Shown here in pieces: positions 11,102 to 19,953 of a DNA stretch of 64,000 nucleotides. The DNA is from Nonomuraea rubra (GTDB taxonomy: Bacteria; Actinomycetota; Actinomycetes; Streptosporangiales; Streptosporangiaceae), in assembly GCF_014207985.1 (NCBI RefSeq), contig NZ_JACHMI010000001.1, forward strand, positions 7,547,001 through 7,611,000, in the 5' to 3' direction. Every line of letters begins with the position of its first letter. Within the stretch, counting starts at the first letter, position 1. Below the pieces are notes generated by a model. It saw only the letters and a program-made list of their open reading frames with translations. It ran no database searches and was not told the DNA's origin. The position numbers and the translations under genes are program-made.

Positions 11102-11175
11102 CAGGCGTTCGGGAGTGATGGGCGTTCGGGAGTGATGGGCGTTCAGGGCTGACAGGCGTTCGTGACCGACGGGCG
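11094..11175. repeat. 17-bp tandem repeat at the 3' end of the pentapeptide gene
   Basis: Units of gggagtgatgggcgttc and close variants repeat four times from 11094 to 11161, followed by a decayed copy. The stop codon of the pentapeptide gene lies in the first unit, and further units carry the same potential TGA. Confidence 0.88.
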
Positions 11176-11236
11176 GGACGGAACTGACCGGCGGACGTGA
11201 GTGACGGTGGCGGCGCGGGTTCGCGGAGGGGCGCGA

Positions 11237-13159
11237 GTGCAGCAGGATGTGCGTGTGCCGAACGCCGAACTCACCGCCCCCGAGCAGGCCGTGGCCGCCG
11301 CCATCCGCCGCGGCCACGACGTGGACCTGCGCTCGGGCGACCCCGACCGCGACTCCCCCGCCAACGCCGCCGCATGGGGCGCCGACCGCGTCGTACGGGC
11401 GGAGGTGCTGGCGGAGCTGCTGCTCGGCGAGTACACCGACCCGGCCGACAAGCCGGCCCTGCGCCTGTCGGGGGCCCGCATCACCGGCCTGTTACACCTG
11501 GCGTTCGGCGAGATCGACCTGCCGGTCACGTTCCGCGACTGCGCCTTCGACGAGACCCCCGACCTGTACCAGGCCCGCACCAGCTTCCTCAGCTTCGCCG
11601 GCTCCAGCCTGCCCGGCCTGATCGCCTCGAACCTCCAGGTCGAGGGCGACCTGCGGCTGACCGGCTGCCGGGTGTCCGGCGAGCTGCGCCTGCGCAGCGC
11701 CCGCATCAGCAGCAACTTCTCGCTGAACGGCGCGCGCCTGCAGCCGTCCGCCGGTGCCGCGCTCAACGCCGAGCACCTGGACGTCGGCAGCAACCTGCTG
11801 GCCCGCGACGGGTTCACCTGCGACGGCGAGATCATCCTGACCGCGGCCAGGATCGGCGCCGCGGTGAACCTCGAAGGGGCCCGCCTGCGTGCCCCCGGCG
11901 GCCTGGCGTTCGGCGGGTCGAACCTGGTCGTCCAAGTGGGCCTGTTCGCGCGGGAGGTGCACGCGGAGGGCGAGTTCTCGCTGCGGTTCGCCCGCGTCTC
12001 CGGCCCGCTCACGCTGCGGCGCTCCGTGCTGCGCAACCCGGGCGGCCTGGCCCTGCACGGCGGCGGGCTGAACGCGGAGGCCGGCCTGTACCTGTCGCTG
12101 GTCGAGACCGAGGGCACCGTCTGGCTGGAGGGCGCCGCCGTCGGCCGCGCGCTCAACCTGGACGGCGCGCGCCTGCGCGCCCCCGGCGGCGTGGCGCTGA
12201 AGGGCGACCGCCTGGCCGTGGACGGCGCGCTGCTGGCCCGCGAGGGGATGTCCGCCGAGGGGGAGATCAGCCTGACCGACGCCTCGGTGACCGGTCCCGC
12301 GCACTTCAAGGGCGCCACCCTGGACAACCCCGGCGGCTCGGCCCTGTCGGCGAACGGCATCACGGTCGGCAAGGTGCTCAACCTGTGCGAGGGCTTCTCG
12401 GCGCGCGGCCGGATCCGGCTGACGTACGCGCAGATCGGCAGCCGCCTGTGCTTCGACGACGCCACGCTGCGGGCGCCGGGCGGCAAGGCGCTCACCTGCC
12501 GCCGGCTGGAGGCGCGGGAGCTGGCGATGCGGACGGCCGAGCCGGTGCGAGGCGCGGTCGACCTGCGGCACGCCCGCATCGGGGTGCTGCAGGACGACGC
12601 CGCGGTGTGGCCGGACGAGCTGTGCATGGACGGCCTGTCGTACGAGGCGCTGGAGCCCATGCTGCCGGCCGGCGAGCGGCTGGGCTGGCTGCGCCGGGAC
12701 CCTGACGGTTACCTGCCGAACGCCTACGAGCAGCTCGCCGCGATGTACCGGCGGCTGGGCAGCGAGGCCGACGCCCGCGAGACGCTCCTGGCCGGCCAGC
12801 AGCAGCGCCGCCACACCCTGCCGGGGTACGCCAGGTTCTGGGGGCGGCTGCAGGACGTCACCGTGGGGTACGGCTTCCGCCCGCTGCGGGCGGCCGGCTG
12901 GCTGGTGGCGCTGCTGGCGGTGGGCACGGTGGTGTTCGGGGTGGCCGAGCCGCCGCCGCTGAAGCCCGGGGAGGCGCCGGGGTTCAACTCGTTCGTCTAC
13001 AGCCTCGACCTGCTGCTGCCGATCATCGACTTCGGGCAGGAGAAGGCGTTCAACCCCGGCGGGGGCACGCAGTGGCTGGCGTACGGGCTGATCGCGGCGG
13101 GCTGGGTGCTGGCCACGACGATCGCCGCCGGCCTGACCCGCACGCTGCGCCGGGCCTGA
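11237..13159 (+). CDS. Membrane-anchored beta-helix repeat protein of unknown function
   Basis: A 640-residue protein. Residues about 60-480 consist of a roughly 20-residue motif (for example GARLRAPGGLAFGG, GARLRAPGGVALKG, ATLRAPGGKALTC) expected to form a long right-handed beta-helix related to pentapeptide repeats. The C-terminal 130 residues contain two hydrophobic segments (WLVALLAVGTVVFGVA and LAYGLIAAGWVLATTIAAGL) flanking a linker with YSLDLLLPIIDFGQEKAF. Homologues are often annotated as membrane-associated oxidoreductases, but I see no cofactor motif. The GTG at 11237 has GGAGGGG at good spacing, so I prefer it to an earlier GTG at 11201. The role is unknown. Confidence 0.72.
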   Translation: MQQDVRVPNAELTAPEQAVAAAIRRGHDVDLRSGDPDRDSPANAAAWGADRVVRAEVLAELLLGEYTDPADKPALRLSGARITGLLHLAFGEIDLPVTFRDCAFDETPDLYQARTSFLSFAGSSLPGLIASNLQVEGDLRLTGCRVSGELRLRSARISSNFSLNGARLQPSAGAALNAEHLDVGSNLLARDGFTCDGEIILTAARIGAAVNLEGARLRAPGGLAFGGSNLVVQVGLFAREVHAEGEFSLRFARVSGPLTLRRSVLRNPGGLALHGGGLNAEAGLYLSLVETEGTVWLEGAAVGRALNLDGARLRAPGGVALKGDRLAVDGALLAREGMSAEGEISLTDASVTGPAHFKGATLDNPGGSALSANGITVGKVLNLCEGFSARGRIRLTYAQIGSRLCFDDATLRAPGGKALTCRRLEARELAMRTAEPVRGAVDLRHARIGVLQDDAAVWPDELCMDGLSYEALEPMLPAGERLGWLRRDPDGYLPNAYEQLAAMYRRLGSEADARETLLAGQQQRRHTLPGYARFWGRLQDVTVGYGFRPLRAAGWLVALLAVGTVVFGVAEPPPLKPGEAPGFNSFVYSLDLLLPIIDFGQEKAFNPGGGTQWLAYGLIAAGWVLATTIAAGLTRTLRRA

Positions 13160-13168
13160 GCGGCGGGC

Positions 13169-13288
13169 TCACAGCAGCAGGTTGACGACGATCGTCAGCA
13201 CCACCGACAGGACCAGCGATATGAGGATCATCGCCAGGCAGCCCATCCAGCCGCCCAGCGGTCTGACCTCCCAGTTCCCCCGCCTCAT
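13169..13288 (-). CDS. Small single-span membrane peptide, 39 residues
   Basis: An open frame between convergent neighbours encodes a peptide starting MRRGNWEVRPLGGWMGCLA and continuing as one hydrophobic helix (MILISLVLSVVLTIVVNLLL) to the stop. A basic, tryptophan-containing head followed by a single span reads as a real small membrane protein rather than a shadow frame. The Shine-Dalgarno is weak. Position on the minus strand just upstream of nothing else leaves its partners unknown; function not recognised. Confidence 0.6.
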   Translation of the reverse strand: MRRGNWEVRPLGGWMGCLAMILISLVLSVVLTIVVNLLL

Positions 13289-13330
13289 GCCGGTCCGCTA
13301 CCCGGGCGGGCGGCGCTCAAGCGGAACGGT

Positions 13331-14188
13331 TCAGGCGCTGACCGCGCGCAGGGCGCCGGGGTGGCGGCCGGTGAGGCGGTCGAGGGCCGCCGCGGTCTCG
13401 GCGTCGGCCGGCAGGTAGACGAGGATGCGCTGGTCGTCGCCGAGCAGGTCGAGCGGCTCCCTGGCCAGGCGCAGCTCACCGGCCCGGGGATGGGCGACGC
13501 GCTGCACGGGCGCCTGCCGCGGCGGCCCGGAGGAGGCGGCCAGGCGTCCGGTGAACGCCTCCCCGGCCGCGAACGCGAGCAGGTCCACCAGCTCGCCCGC
13601 CCACGAGTCGTCGGCCCCGGTCTCGTACTTGAGGGCGGCCGCCTGCTCGTCGGCCACCTTGTCCCAGTCGGGGAAGGCGATCCTGGCCCGCACGTCGGTG
13701 AACACGTACCGGGTCAGGTTCGGCGGGTCGCCGTCCAGGAGCCCGATGGGGCCGAAGAGCCGCTCGAACCCGGTGGTGTGGTCGATCACCTCGCCCAGCC
13801 GGTTGAACAGCGCGGCGGGCGCGGGCTCCAGCCGGTCGAGCAGCGCGCGCACGGCCGGGCGTACGGTGCGGGCGGGCGCCTGCGTGGCGGCCGGGCACAG
13901 CGCGAGGCCGCCGCTGGTCACCTTGGCCAGGTGGCGCAGGTGGATGCGCTCGTCGGGCGTCAGGCGCAGGGCGTCGGCCAGCGACACCAGCACCTGCACC
14001 GACGGGTTGCGGTCACGGCCCTGCTCCAGCCTGGTCAGGTACTCGACGCTCAGCCCCGCCACCGTGGCCAGCTCCGACCTGCGCAGCCCGGGGGTGCGGC
14101 GCCTGCCGCCGTCGGGCAGGCCCACGTCGGAAGGCTTGACGGCCTCGCGGCGCGAGCGCAGGTAGGCGCCCAGCTCGTTCTCGCTCAC
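13331..14188 (-). CDS. XRE-family transcriptional regulator with MmyB-like ligand-binding domain
   Basis: A 285-residue regulator. Residues 1-85 form an XRE helix-turn-helix (RRTPGLRRSELATVAGLSVE, YLTRLEQGRDRNPS), and the remainder is the MmyB-like PAS-related domain common in Streptomyces regulators, with RYVFTDVRARIAFPDW and a C-terminal VYLPADAETAAALDRL. These proteins often control a divergent oxidoreductase. Here the neighbour across 103 bp is an FMN reductase followed by an aldo/keto reductase, which I infer are the targets. Confidence 0.88.
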   Translation of the reverse strand: MSENELGAYLRSRREAVKPSDVGLPDGGRRRTPGLRRSELATVAGLSVEYLTRLEQGRDRNPSVQVLVSLADALRLTPDERIHLRHLAKVTSGGLALCPAATQAPARTVRPAVRALLDRLEPAPAALFNRLGEVIDHTTGFERLFGPIGLLDGDPPNLTRYVFTDVRARIAFPDWDKVADEQAAALKYETGADDSWAGELVDLLAFAAGEAFTGRLAASSGPPRQAPVQRVAHPRAGELRLAREPLDLLGDDQRILVYLPADAETAAALDRLTGRHPGALRAVSA

Positions 14189-14291
14189 GACCCCCGAGTC
14201 TACGCACCGTGCCCCGGTTTATCGTGGCCCTGCCGGGGCCAGTCTGGGCACGGCCTTCCTGCGGGCGCGGCGGGTCGGCAGGCTGGCACCC

Positions 14292-14894
14292 ATGACGAAG
14301 ATGAAGTTGGGGGTGATCTCGGGCAGCCTTCGCGAGGGGCGCTACGGCCCCGGGATCGCCCGATGGTTCACCGGGCAGGCGAGCGCGCACGCACTGTTCG
14401 ACCTGGATGTCATCGACCCGGCCGACACGCCGCTGCCCGCGGCGCTGCCGCTCTCGCAGGAGACGCTGATGGACGTGACCGGCCGGCCGGAGGAGATGCG
14501 GCGGCTGGCGGAGCGGCTGGAGCGGGCGGACGCGTTCGTGGTGGTGACGCCCGAGTACAACCACAGTTTCCCCGCCGCGCTCAAGCACCTCATCGACTGG
14601 CACCTGACGCAGTGGCAGGCCAAGCCCGTGGCGCTGATCTCCTACGGCGGGCAGGGCGGCGGCATCCGCGCGGCCGAGCACCTGCGGCAGGTCTTCAACG
14701 AGCTGCACGCGGTGACGATCCGCAACTGGCTCAGCTTCGACCAGCACTGGACCAGGTTCGACGCCGACGGCCGGCTGATCCGCGACCCCGAGGGCGCCGA
14801 GGCCGCCGCCAAGGTGCTGCTCGACCAGCTCGGCTGGTGGAGCGAGGCGCTGCGCCAGGCCAGGCTGGCCGTCCCCTACCAGGCGGCGGCGTGA
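14292..14894 (+). CDS. NADPH-dependent FMN reductase family protein
   Basis: A 200-residue flavodoxin-fold protein with the FMN phosphate-binding loop GVISGSLREGRYGPG and the family signature VVTPEYNHSFPAALKHLIDW, then LISYGGQGGG. It probably reduces FMN, quinones or azo/nitro compounds with NAD(P)H. It is divergent from the XRE/MmyB regulator and its stop overlaps the start of the next gene (GTGATG), so the two enzymes are co-expressed. Confidence 0.87.
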   Translation: MTKMKLGVISGSLREGRYGPGIARWFTGQASAHALFDLDVIDPADTPLPAALPLSQETLMDVTGRPEEMRRLAERLERADAFVVVTPEYNHSFPAALKHLIDWHLTQWQAKPVALISYGGQGGGIRAAEHLRQVFNELHAVTIRNWLSFDQHWTRFDADGRLIRDPEGAEAAAKVLLDQLGWWSEALRQARLAVPYQAAA

Positions 14895-15886
14895 TGCGGT
14901 ACCGGCTGCTCGGCCGCACGGGGCTGCGGGTCTCCGAGCTGTTCCTCGGCGCGATGACCTACCGCGAGAGCTCGCCCGAGGTGCGGCGTGTCTTCGACCT
15001 GTACGCCGGGTCCGGCGGCAACGTCGTGGACACGGCCTCGATGTACGGCGAGAGCGAGAGCGTGGTCGGCGAGCTGCTCCAGGGCCGCCGCGACCGCTTC
15101 GTGCTGGCCACGAAGTACACGCCCACCCGCGACCGCACCGACCTCAACGCCGCGGGCAACCACCGCAAGAACCTCGTCCTGTCGCTGGAGCAGAGCCTGC
15201 GGCGGCTGCGTACCGACTACCTCGACCTGTTCTGGGTGCACGTGTGGGACCGGCACACCCCGATCGAGGAGACGATGCGGGCGCTCGACGACGTGGTCCG
15301 GTCGGGGAAGGTGCTCTACGTGGGCATCTCCGACGCGCCGGCGTGGGTGGTGAGCCGGGCCGACATGCTGGCGGAGTGGCGGGGGTGGACGCCGTTCGCG
15401 GGGTTGCAGGTGCCGTACAGCCTGCTCAAGCGGGACATCGAGCGGGAGCTGCTGCCGATGGCGCGGGCGCTCGGCATCAGCGTGGCGGCGTGGGGCGTGC
15501 TCGCGCACGGGGTGCTGTCCGGACGGTACGCCGAGCCGGGGGCGGTGGCCTCGCGCGTGTCACCCGAGTCGATCAGCGAGCGGGACCGGGCCGGGGTGCG
15601 TGCCGTGCTGGAGGTGGCGGGCGAGCTGGGGCTCACGGCCTCGCAGGTCGCGATCGGGTGGGCGCTGCGGCGCGGCGTGCATCCGATCCTGGGGACGAGC
15701 AACGCCGAGCAGCTCAAGGACTGCCTGGGGGCTTCGGACGCGTCCCGGGCACTGCCGGAGGAGGCGATGCGGCGGCTGGAGGCGGCGGTGGAGTTCGACC
15801 TGGGCTTCCCCGGCGACTTCGTCGGCGAGGTGGACCGCAGCCCGGACATCTACGGCGACGCCCTCCCCCGCCTCGACGGCCGCTGA
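14894..15886 (+). CDS. Aldo/keto reductase
   Basis: A 330-residue NADPH-dependent (beta/alpha)8 oxidoreductase. The start MRYRLLGRTGLRVSELFLGAM and the tetrad elements NVVDTASMYGESE (Asp, Tyr), LATKYTP (Lys) and FWVHVWD (His) are all present, and the cofactor segment is seen near GTSNAEQLKDCLGA. The carbonyl substrate cannot be told from sequence. It overlaps the FMN reductase by one base and ends just before a strong hairpin shared with the convergent nucleotidyltransferase gene. Confidence 0.9.
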   Translation: MRYRLLGRTGLRVSELFLGAMTYRESSPEVRRVFDLYAGSGGNVVDTASMYGESESVVGELLQGRRDRFVLATKYTPTRDRTDLNAAGNHRKNLVLSLEQSLRRLRTDYLDLFWVHVWDRHTPIEETMRALDDVVRSGKVLYVGISDAPAWVVSRADMLAEWRGWTPFAGLQVPYSLLKRDIERELLPMARALGISVAAWGVLAHGVLSGRYAEPGAVASRVSPESISERDRAGVRAVLEVAGELGLTASQVAIGWALRRGVHPILGTSNAEQLKDCLGASDASRALPEEAMRRLEAAVEFDLGFPGDFVGEVDRSPDIYGDALPRLDGR

Positions 15887-15910
15887 CACCCCGGCCGGGC
15901 GGCCGGGGTG
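15887..15910. terminator. Strong hairpin between convergent genes
   Basis: A perfect 10-bp GC-rich stem, caccccggcc pairing with ggccggggtg across a 4-base loop, starts right after the aldo/keto reductase stop and ends 10 bp before the convergent nucleotidyltransferase stop. It would work as a bidirectional terminator. There is no T-run, as is usual in actinomycetes. Confidence 0.75.
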
Positions 15911-15920
15911 GCGGGGGTGG

Positions 15921-16922
15921 TCAGCAGAGCGCCATGGCCGTTTGCCAGAGGCCCGGCAGCGCGGCGAGGACGCGGTCCCCGCGGCGCCGGCGGTCGGCGA
16001 ACGTCTCCGCTCCCAGGTCGGCCAGCAGCTCGTGGAACTCGTCCTCGTACTCGGCGGGCAGCCCGGCCGCCGACCGTTTGGCCAGGCAGCGCGCGTACGT
16101 GGCCACCAGCCAGAAGACCGCCTCCCTGTGCAGGCCACGCTCGATGAGCTCCAGGCCGCCGTCGATGGCGGCCGGGCGGGCGGCGGGAGAGATGTCGGAG
16201 TCGAACCGGTAGCCGGGCACCCGCACCGAGGAGGTCGCGTCGAACGCCTTGCTCAGCGCCGCCAGGTGCCCGCGCACCCTGGCGGCGTCGAGGCCGGCGC
16301 AGCCGAGCTGGTCGAGCAGGCTCTCGTGGAAGTCGATCCGCCCGTGCTCGGCGAGCAGTTCGCGGACGGCCGCGTACCGGCGGCGGACGGTGGGGTTGCG
16401 CAGCCCGGCCACGAGCAGCACGTGCGCGGTCACCCCCGTGCCGAACAGCCAGGCGGTGACCTGGTCGGGCAGCGGCGCGGACTCGTCCACGCCGTTGATC
16501 CATCCGCGCACCCGGTCCATGGCGTTGGTGCAGCGCGCGAGGATCCAGGGGCGTTCGGCGAAGTCGCGGGAGACGACCTGCTGAAGCTCGGTCAGCCGTC
16601 CGGACGGGTCGGCCAGCACGCAGGGCAGGTGGAAGCTGCCCGCGAGGTGGTAGTCGCTCAGCACCTCGTGCGAGGAGCCGAGAGGGCCCGTGGAGGAGAC
16701 CTCCAGCAGCACCCCCTTGTACGGAAATTTCCCGATGTGACCGAGGTGCGCGCCCGGCTCGGCGACCACCATGACGTCCACGTCCGACGTCGGTGACAGC
16801 TCCTCCCGCGGGTCGGCCCACAACACCGACCCGGTCAGGAACGCCCCGCCGAACCCGGGCAGCGCGGCGCCCTCGTCCCGCACCCAGTCCCGCGCGACCT
16901 GCCTGGCCTGTTCAATCCGCAT
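15921..16922 (-). CDS. Nucleotidyltransferase-fold protein (kanamycin/MNT type)
   Basis: A 333-residue protein with the NTase signature near its N-terminus: GSVLWAD, then DVDVMVV, giving the GS and D-x-D elements that bind Mg2+ and the nucleotide. The C-terminal helical part resembles aminoglycoside nucleotidyltransferases, but the target (drug, protein or nucleic acid) is unknown. Its ATG overlaps the end of the CopC-like gene by 11 bases on the same strand. It need not be functionally related to copper. Confidence 0.7.
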   Translation of the reverse strand: MRIEQARQVARDWVRDEGAALPGFGGAFLTGSVLWADPREELSPTSDVDVMVVAEPGAHLGHIGKFPYKGVLLEVSSTGPLGSSHEVLSDYHLAGSFHLPCVLADPSGRLTELQQVVSRDFAERPWILARCTNAMDRVRGWINGVDESAPLPDQVTAWLFGTGVTAHVLLVAGLRNPTVRRRYAAVRELLAEHGRIDFHESLLDQLGCAGLDAARVRGHLAALSKAFDATSSVRVPGYRFDSDISPAARPAAIDGGLELIERGLHREAVFWLVATYARCLAKRSAAGLPAEYEDEFHELLADLGAETFADRRRRGDRVLAALPGLWQTAMALC

Positions 16923-17541
16923 TCACTTCCTCCCGATCGGGCCTCCGGCGCGAGCTCCTGAACAGCACGAACGCGCCCAGCACCACCAGCACCGCCAGCC
17001 CGCCCCAGATCCAGCCGGGAACCCCGGCCGGCTCCGCGGACCGCCCCGCAGCCGGCTCCACAGCCGGCCCCGCAGCCTGCTCCGGGGCCGCCGCGGAAGG
17101 CTGGGCCGCCCCCGTGCCGGGAGCCGCGCCGGGCGGTGTGGCCGCCGCCGGACCTGCGGGCGAGGCCGATGCCGAAGATGATCCTTTCACGCTGAAGGGA
17201 ATTTCGCCCTCAATGGGATGTCCGTCGGAGGAAACGACACGCCAGGCGATCACGTACGAGCCGGGCGTGAGCGGCTCCGGCACCTCGGCGGACACCAGCG
17301 GCCCGTCGAGCCGGGGCTCGCCGAGCGCGACCTCCTCACCGGTCGCGTCGTGCAGGACGACGAACGGGAACTTCACGCTCGCGCTGTACTCGAGCTCGAT
17401 CTCCTCGACCGAGGAGACCTCGGCGTTCTTGGCCGGGGAGCTGCGCTTGAGCGTGTCGTGGGCAAAGGCGGGTGAGGCGGGCAGAGCCAGCAGCAGGGCG
17501 CAGGCTAGCGCGGCTGTGGCGGCCTTGCGGAAAAGTGCCAT
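16912..17541 (-). CDS. CopC-domain secreted/membrane-anchored protein
   Basis: A 209-residue precursor with a signal peptide (FRKAATAALACALLLALPAS, cleavage near AFAHD), so the mature chain begins HDTLKRSSPA with the histidine that is a Cu(II) ligand in CopC. The domain continues to about residue 120 (SDGHPIEGEIPFSV supplies the second His). An Ala/Pro/Gly-rich linker and a C-terminal transmembrane helix (WIWGGLAVLVVLGAFVLF) followed by arginines anchor it, like YobA/YcnJ-type proteins. A small polytopic protein is encoded upstream on the same strand; no CopD is visible. Confidence 0.88.
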   Translation of the reverse strand: MALFRKAATAALACALLLALPASPAFAHDTLKRSSPAKNAEVSSVEEIELEYSASVKFPFVVLHDATGEEVALGEPRLDGPLVSAEVPEPLTPGSYVIAWRVVSSDGHPIEGEIPFSVKGSSSASASPAGPAAATPPGAAPGTGAAQPSAAAPEQAAGPAVEPAAGRSAEPAGVPGWIWGGLAVLVVLGAFVLFRSSRRRPDREEVNAD

Positions 17542-17714
17542 GACGGGTCCGTCTCCAGAATGATCTTCCGGACGACCGCGCCCGTGGCGCCGGACGTCCG
17601 GACACAGGCAAGGGTGAGAGGGGGAACGGCGGGCGATCGAAGCCGCTCAAGAAGCGCGACTGCTCGAAGGGCGCAGGCCCGCCGGAGGAGGGCCGGTGAC
17701 GCCGCGAGGGGGCG

Positions 17715-18338
17715 TCAGTGACGCGTCGCCGCGGGTGGACCTCGCCTGGTGATCGTGCCGGAGACCGTCCGGCCGGTGCTGATGGGAGCGCCGGGTGTCA
17801 TCGGCCGCCACCTGAGCGACGGTCCTCCGGCGCCTTCCGCCACGGGGGCGGTGGCGAGCAGCCGGATGGCCGGGCGCGGCGCCCCGTACAGGCGGATCAT
17901 CAGCCACAGCGCGCTCTCGCCGCGATGCAGCCACCACGCCGTCAGCCCCGCCACCACGAGGTGCACCAGCACCATGCCGGGCGCGGGATGCGGATGCGCG
18001 GGTTCGAGCGGAGGGCCCAGGACGGGGCCGGGTGCGAGCCGTTCGAAGAGCTGGTGCAGCACCGTCTGGGTGCCGGCGGTCGCGGCGAGCACCGCCGCGA
18101 GCCCGCGCTCGCGCCCGTCGATCAGGTACGCGAGGCCGAGCGCGGCCAGCACCCCGGCCAGGTAGACGCCGAACGGCACGAGACCGCCACCGCCGAGCGC
18201 GTGCCCGCCCGCCGACACGGCGCCGCAGACCGTCGCGAACACCACGGCCCGCGACAACCTCAGCGCCGCGGACGCCACCGGAGCGCCCGGCACTGCCGGG
18301 TGCGGCGCGAAAGACGTCGGGACGGACACAGCCGACAT
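17715..18338 (-). CDS. Polytopic membrane protein, possibly copper-locus associated
   Basis: A 207-residue hydrophobic protein with about five transmembrane segments (for example LSRAVVFATVCGAVSAGGHA, FGVYLAGVLAALGLAYLI, VLVHLVVAGLTAWWLHRGES). Several histidines (PAHPHPAPGMVLVH) face the predicted surface. Actinomycetes often carry such an integral membrane protein beside CopC; I cannot name the family. The start at 18338 (MSAVSVPT) was preferred over a longer frame with an unlikely basic N-terminus. The gap to CopC is 173 bp with nothing recognisable. Confidence 0.6.
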   Translation of the reverse strand: MSAVSVPTSFAPHPAVPGAPVASAALRLSRAVVFATVCGAVSAGGHALGGGGLVPFGVYLAGVLAALGLAYLIDGRERGLAAVLAATAGTQTVLHQLFERLAPGPVLGPPLEPAHPHPAPGMVLVHLVVAGLTAWWLHRGESALWLMIRLYGAPRPAIRLLATAPVAEGAGGPSLRWRPMTPGAPISTGRTVSGTITRRGPPAATRH

Positions 18339-18400
18339 CTTTTCACAAGGTTCCCGCCCCGCTGAGGTTCGGAACGCGCGTGTGCGGGCAGCGGACTTCG

Positions 18401-18691
18401 ATGGACATCGCCACAAGCCCCGGCCAGGACCTGGAACGCACGATCCGCCGGGAGCTGATGGACGCGGGCTTCACCGTCGAGCCGTCGCTGATGTCCGCCG
18501 ACGGCGGGCTCGGAGTCTGGCACGACCCCACCCGCGGGGTGGTCGTCACCTGGGGTACCTCAGCGGACCAGCTCGTCCGCCACGCGACCATCCGCTCCGC
18601 GGTCCTGCTCGCGCTGCGGACGGTCCTGGTCGAGGCGGGCCATCAGGTCAAGGAGGACTTCAACGGCCTGGAGCTGGTCGTCACGGCCTGA
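18401..18691 (+). CDS. Conserved hypothetical protein, 96 residues
   Basis: A small soluble protein starting MDIATSPGQDLERTI. It looks alpha/beta, with GGLGVWHDPTRGVVVTWGT and a helix RSAVLLALRTVLVEAG. I recognise no family. Its last 11 bases overlap the convergent desaturase gene. Codon use is normal for the window, which favours a real gene. Confidence 0.5.
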   Translation: MDIATSPGQDLERTIRRELMDAGFTVEPSLMSADGGLGVWHDPTRGVVVTWGTSADQLVRHATIRSAVLLALRTVLVEAGHQVKEDFNGLELVVTA

Positions 18692-19721
18692 CCTCGCGCA
18701 GCGGCCGGCCCACCTCGTGCAGGTGGCGCAGCGCCTGCCCCCATGACTCCAGCAGCCCGCACTCGACGTAGTCCACGCCGAGCGAGGCGCAGTAGTCGCG
18801 CACGATGGGCTGCGCCTTGCGCAGGTTCGCGGTGGGCATGCTGGGGAACAGGTGGTGCTCGATCTGGAAGTTCAGCCCCCCGAGCGCGGTGTTGACCACG
18901 CGCCCGCCGCGCACGTTGCGGGAGGTCAGCACCTGCTTGCGGAGGAAGTCCAGCTCGTCCTCGGCGGTGAGCACCGGCATGCCCTTGTGGTTCGGCGCGA
19001 ACGTGCAACCGAGGTAGACGCCGTAGCAGGCCTGGTGCACGGCCACGAACAGCAGCGCCATCGGCAGCGGCAGCACCACGAACACCGCCGCCAGGTACGC
19101 CACCACGTGCGCCACCAGCAGCGCCCCCTCGGTCCCCCGGTTCTTCAGCGACGCGCGGCGCAGCGCGCGGAAGCTCGACACCTTGAGGTTCACGCCTTCG
19201 AGCGTGAGCAGAGGGAAGAACAGGAACGCCTGCCACCGCCCGATGAACCGCGGCAGCCCCCTGCTGGCCTCGGCCTGCCGCCGCGACCAGATGAGGACGT
19301 CGGGCGCCACGTCGGGGTCGTGCTCCTCGTGGTTGGGGTTGGCGTGGTGGCGGGTGTGCTTGTCCATCCACCAGCCGTAGCTGAGCCCGACGGCCAGGTT
19401 GCCGACGATCAGCCCGGCGATCCTGCTGACGCGCCGGGAGCGTGAGATCTGCCCGTGCGCCAGGTCGTGGGCCAGCAGCGTGACCTGGGCGAACGCCACC
19501 GCCATCAGCACCGCGACGCCGAGCTGCCACCAGGAGTCGCCGAGCGCGGCGAACAGCGCCCACGTGCCCCCGAACAGGGCTGCGACCAGGCCGATCCGCA
19601 TCGCGTAGTAGCCGGGCCGCTTGTCGAGCAGCCCGGCCTCGGCGATGCGCCGCGAGAGCCGCGCGAAGTCGCTCCCGCGTCGCGCCTCCGGGGCCGGGCG
19701 GGAGGTCTCTGCCACAGTCAC
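18681..19721 (-). CDS. Membrane fatty acid desaturase
   Basis: A diiron acyl desaturase of 346 residues with the three histidine boxes: HDLAH, HTRHH and the QIEHH variant of the third box, which occurs in front-end desaturases and in mycobacterial DesA3. Four hydrophobic segments surround them (for example GLVAALFGGTWALFAALGDS). It introduces a double bond into a fatty acyl chain, needing a ferredoxin or flavoprotein donor not encoded nearby. I take the GTG at 19721, which has GGAGA six bases upstream; an ATG at 19766 would add 15 residues but lacks a Shine-Dalgarno. Confidence 0.88.
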   Translation of the reverse strand: MTVAETSRPAPEARRGSDFARLSRRIAEAGLLDKRPGYYAMRIGLVAALFGGTWALFAALGDSWWQLGVAVLMAVAFAQVTLLAHDLAHGQISRSRRVSRIAGLIVGNLAVGLSYGWWMDKHTRHHANPNHEEHDPDVAPDVLIWSRRQAEASRGLPRFIGRWQAFLFFPLLTLEGVNLKVSSFRALRRASLKNRGTEGALLVAHVVAYLAAVFVVLPLPMALLFVAVHQACYGVYLGCTFAPNHKGMPVLTAEDELDFLRKQVLTSRNVRGGRVVNTALGGLNFQIEHHLFPSMPTANLRKAQPIVRDYCASLGVDYVECGLLESWGQALRHLHEVGRPLREVRP

Positions 19722-19953
19722 GTTTTCGTCTCCGATGCCGAGGAGGGGATGATCTCTCCTCAGCATCGCGAGAGAACGTGGTCCGGCGGACCCCCGCTGT
19801 CACCCGTTCTCGCGGTAGTGCACGCCCTACCATCGGCCGCGGCGCAGGGGCGTCCCCGCCGCCTGGGGATCGGGCCGGCCCATCGCACTCAGCGTGGCAC
19901 TGGACGACGACTCTCTCACCTGGTGGGGAATGGCGGGCGGCGGGGGCGCCGGC

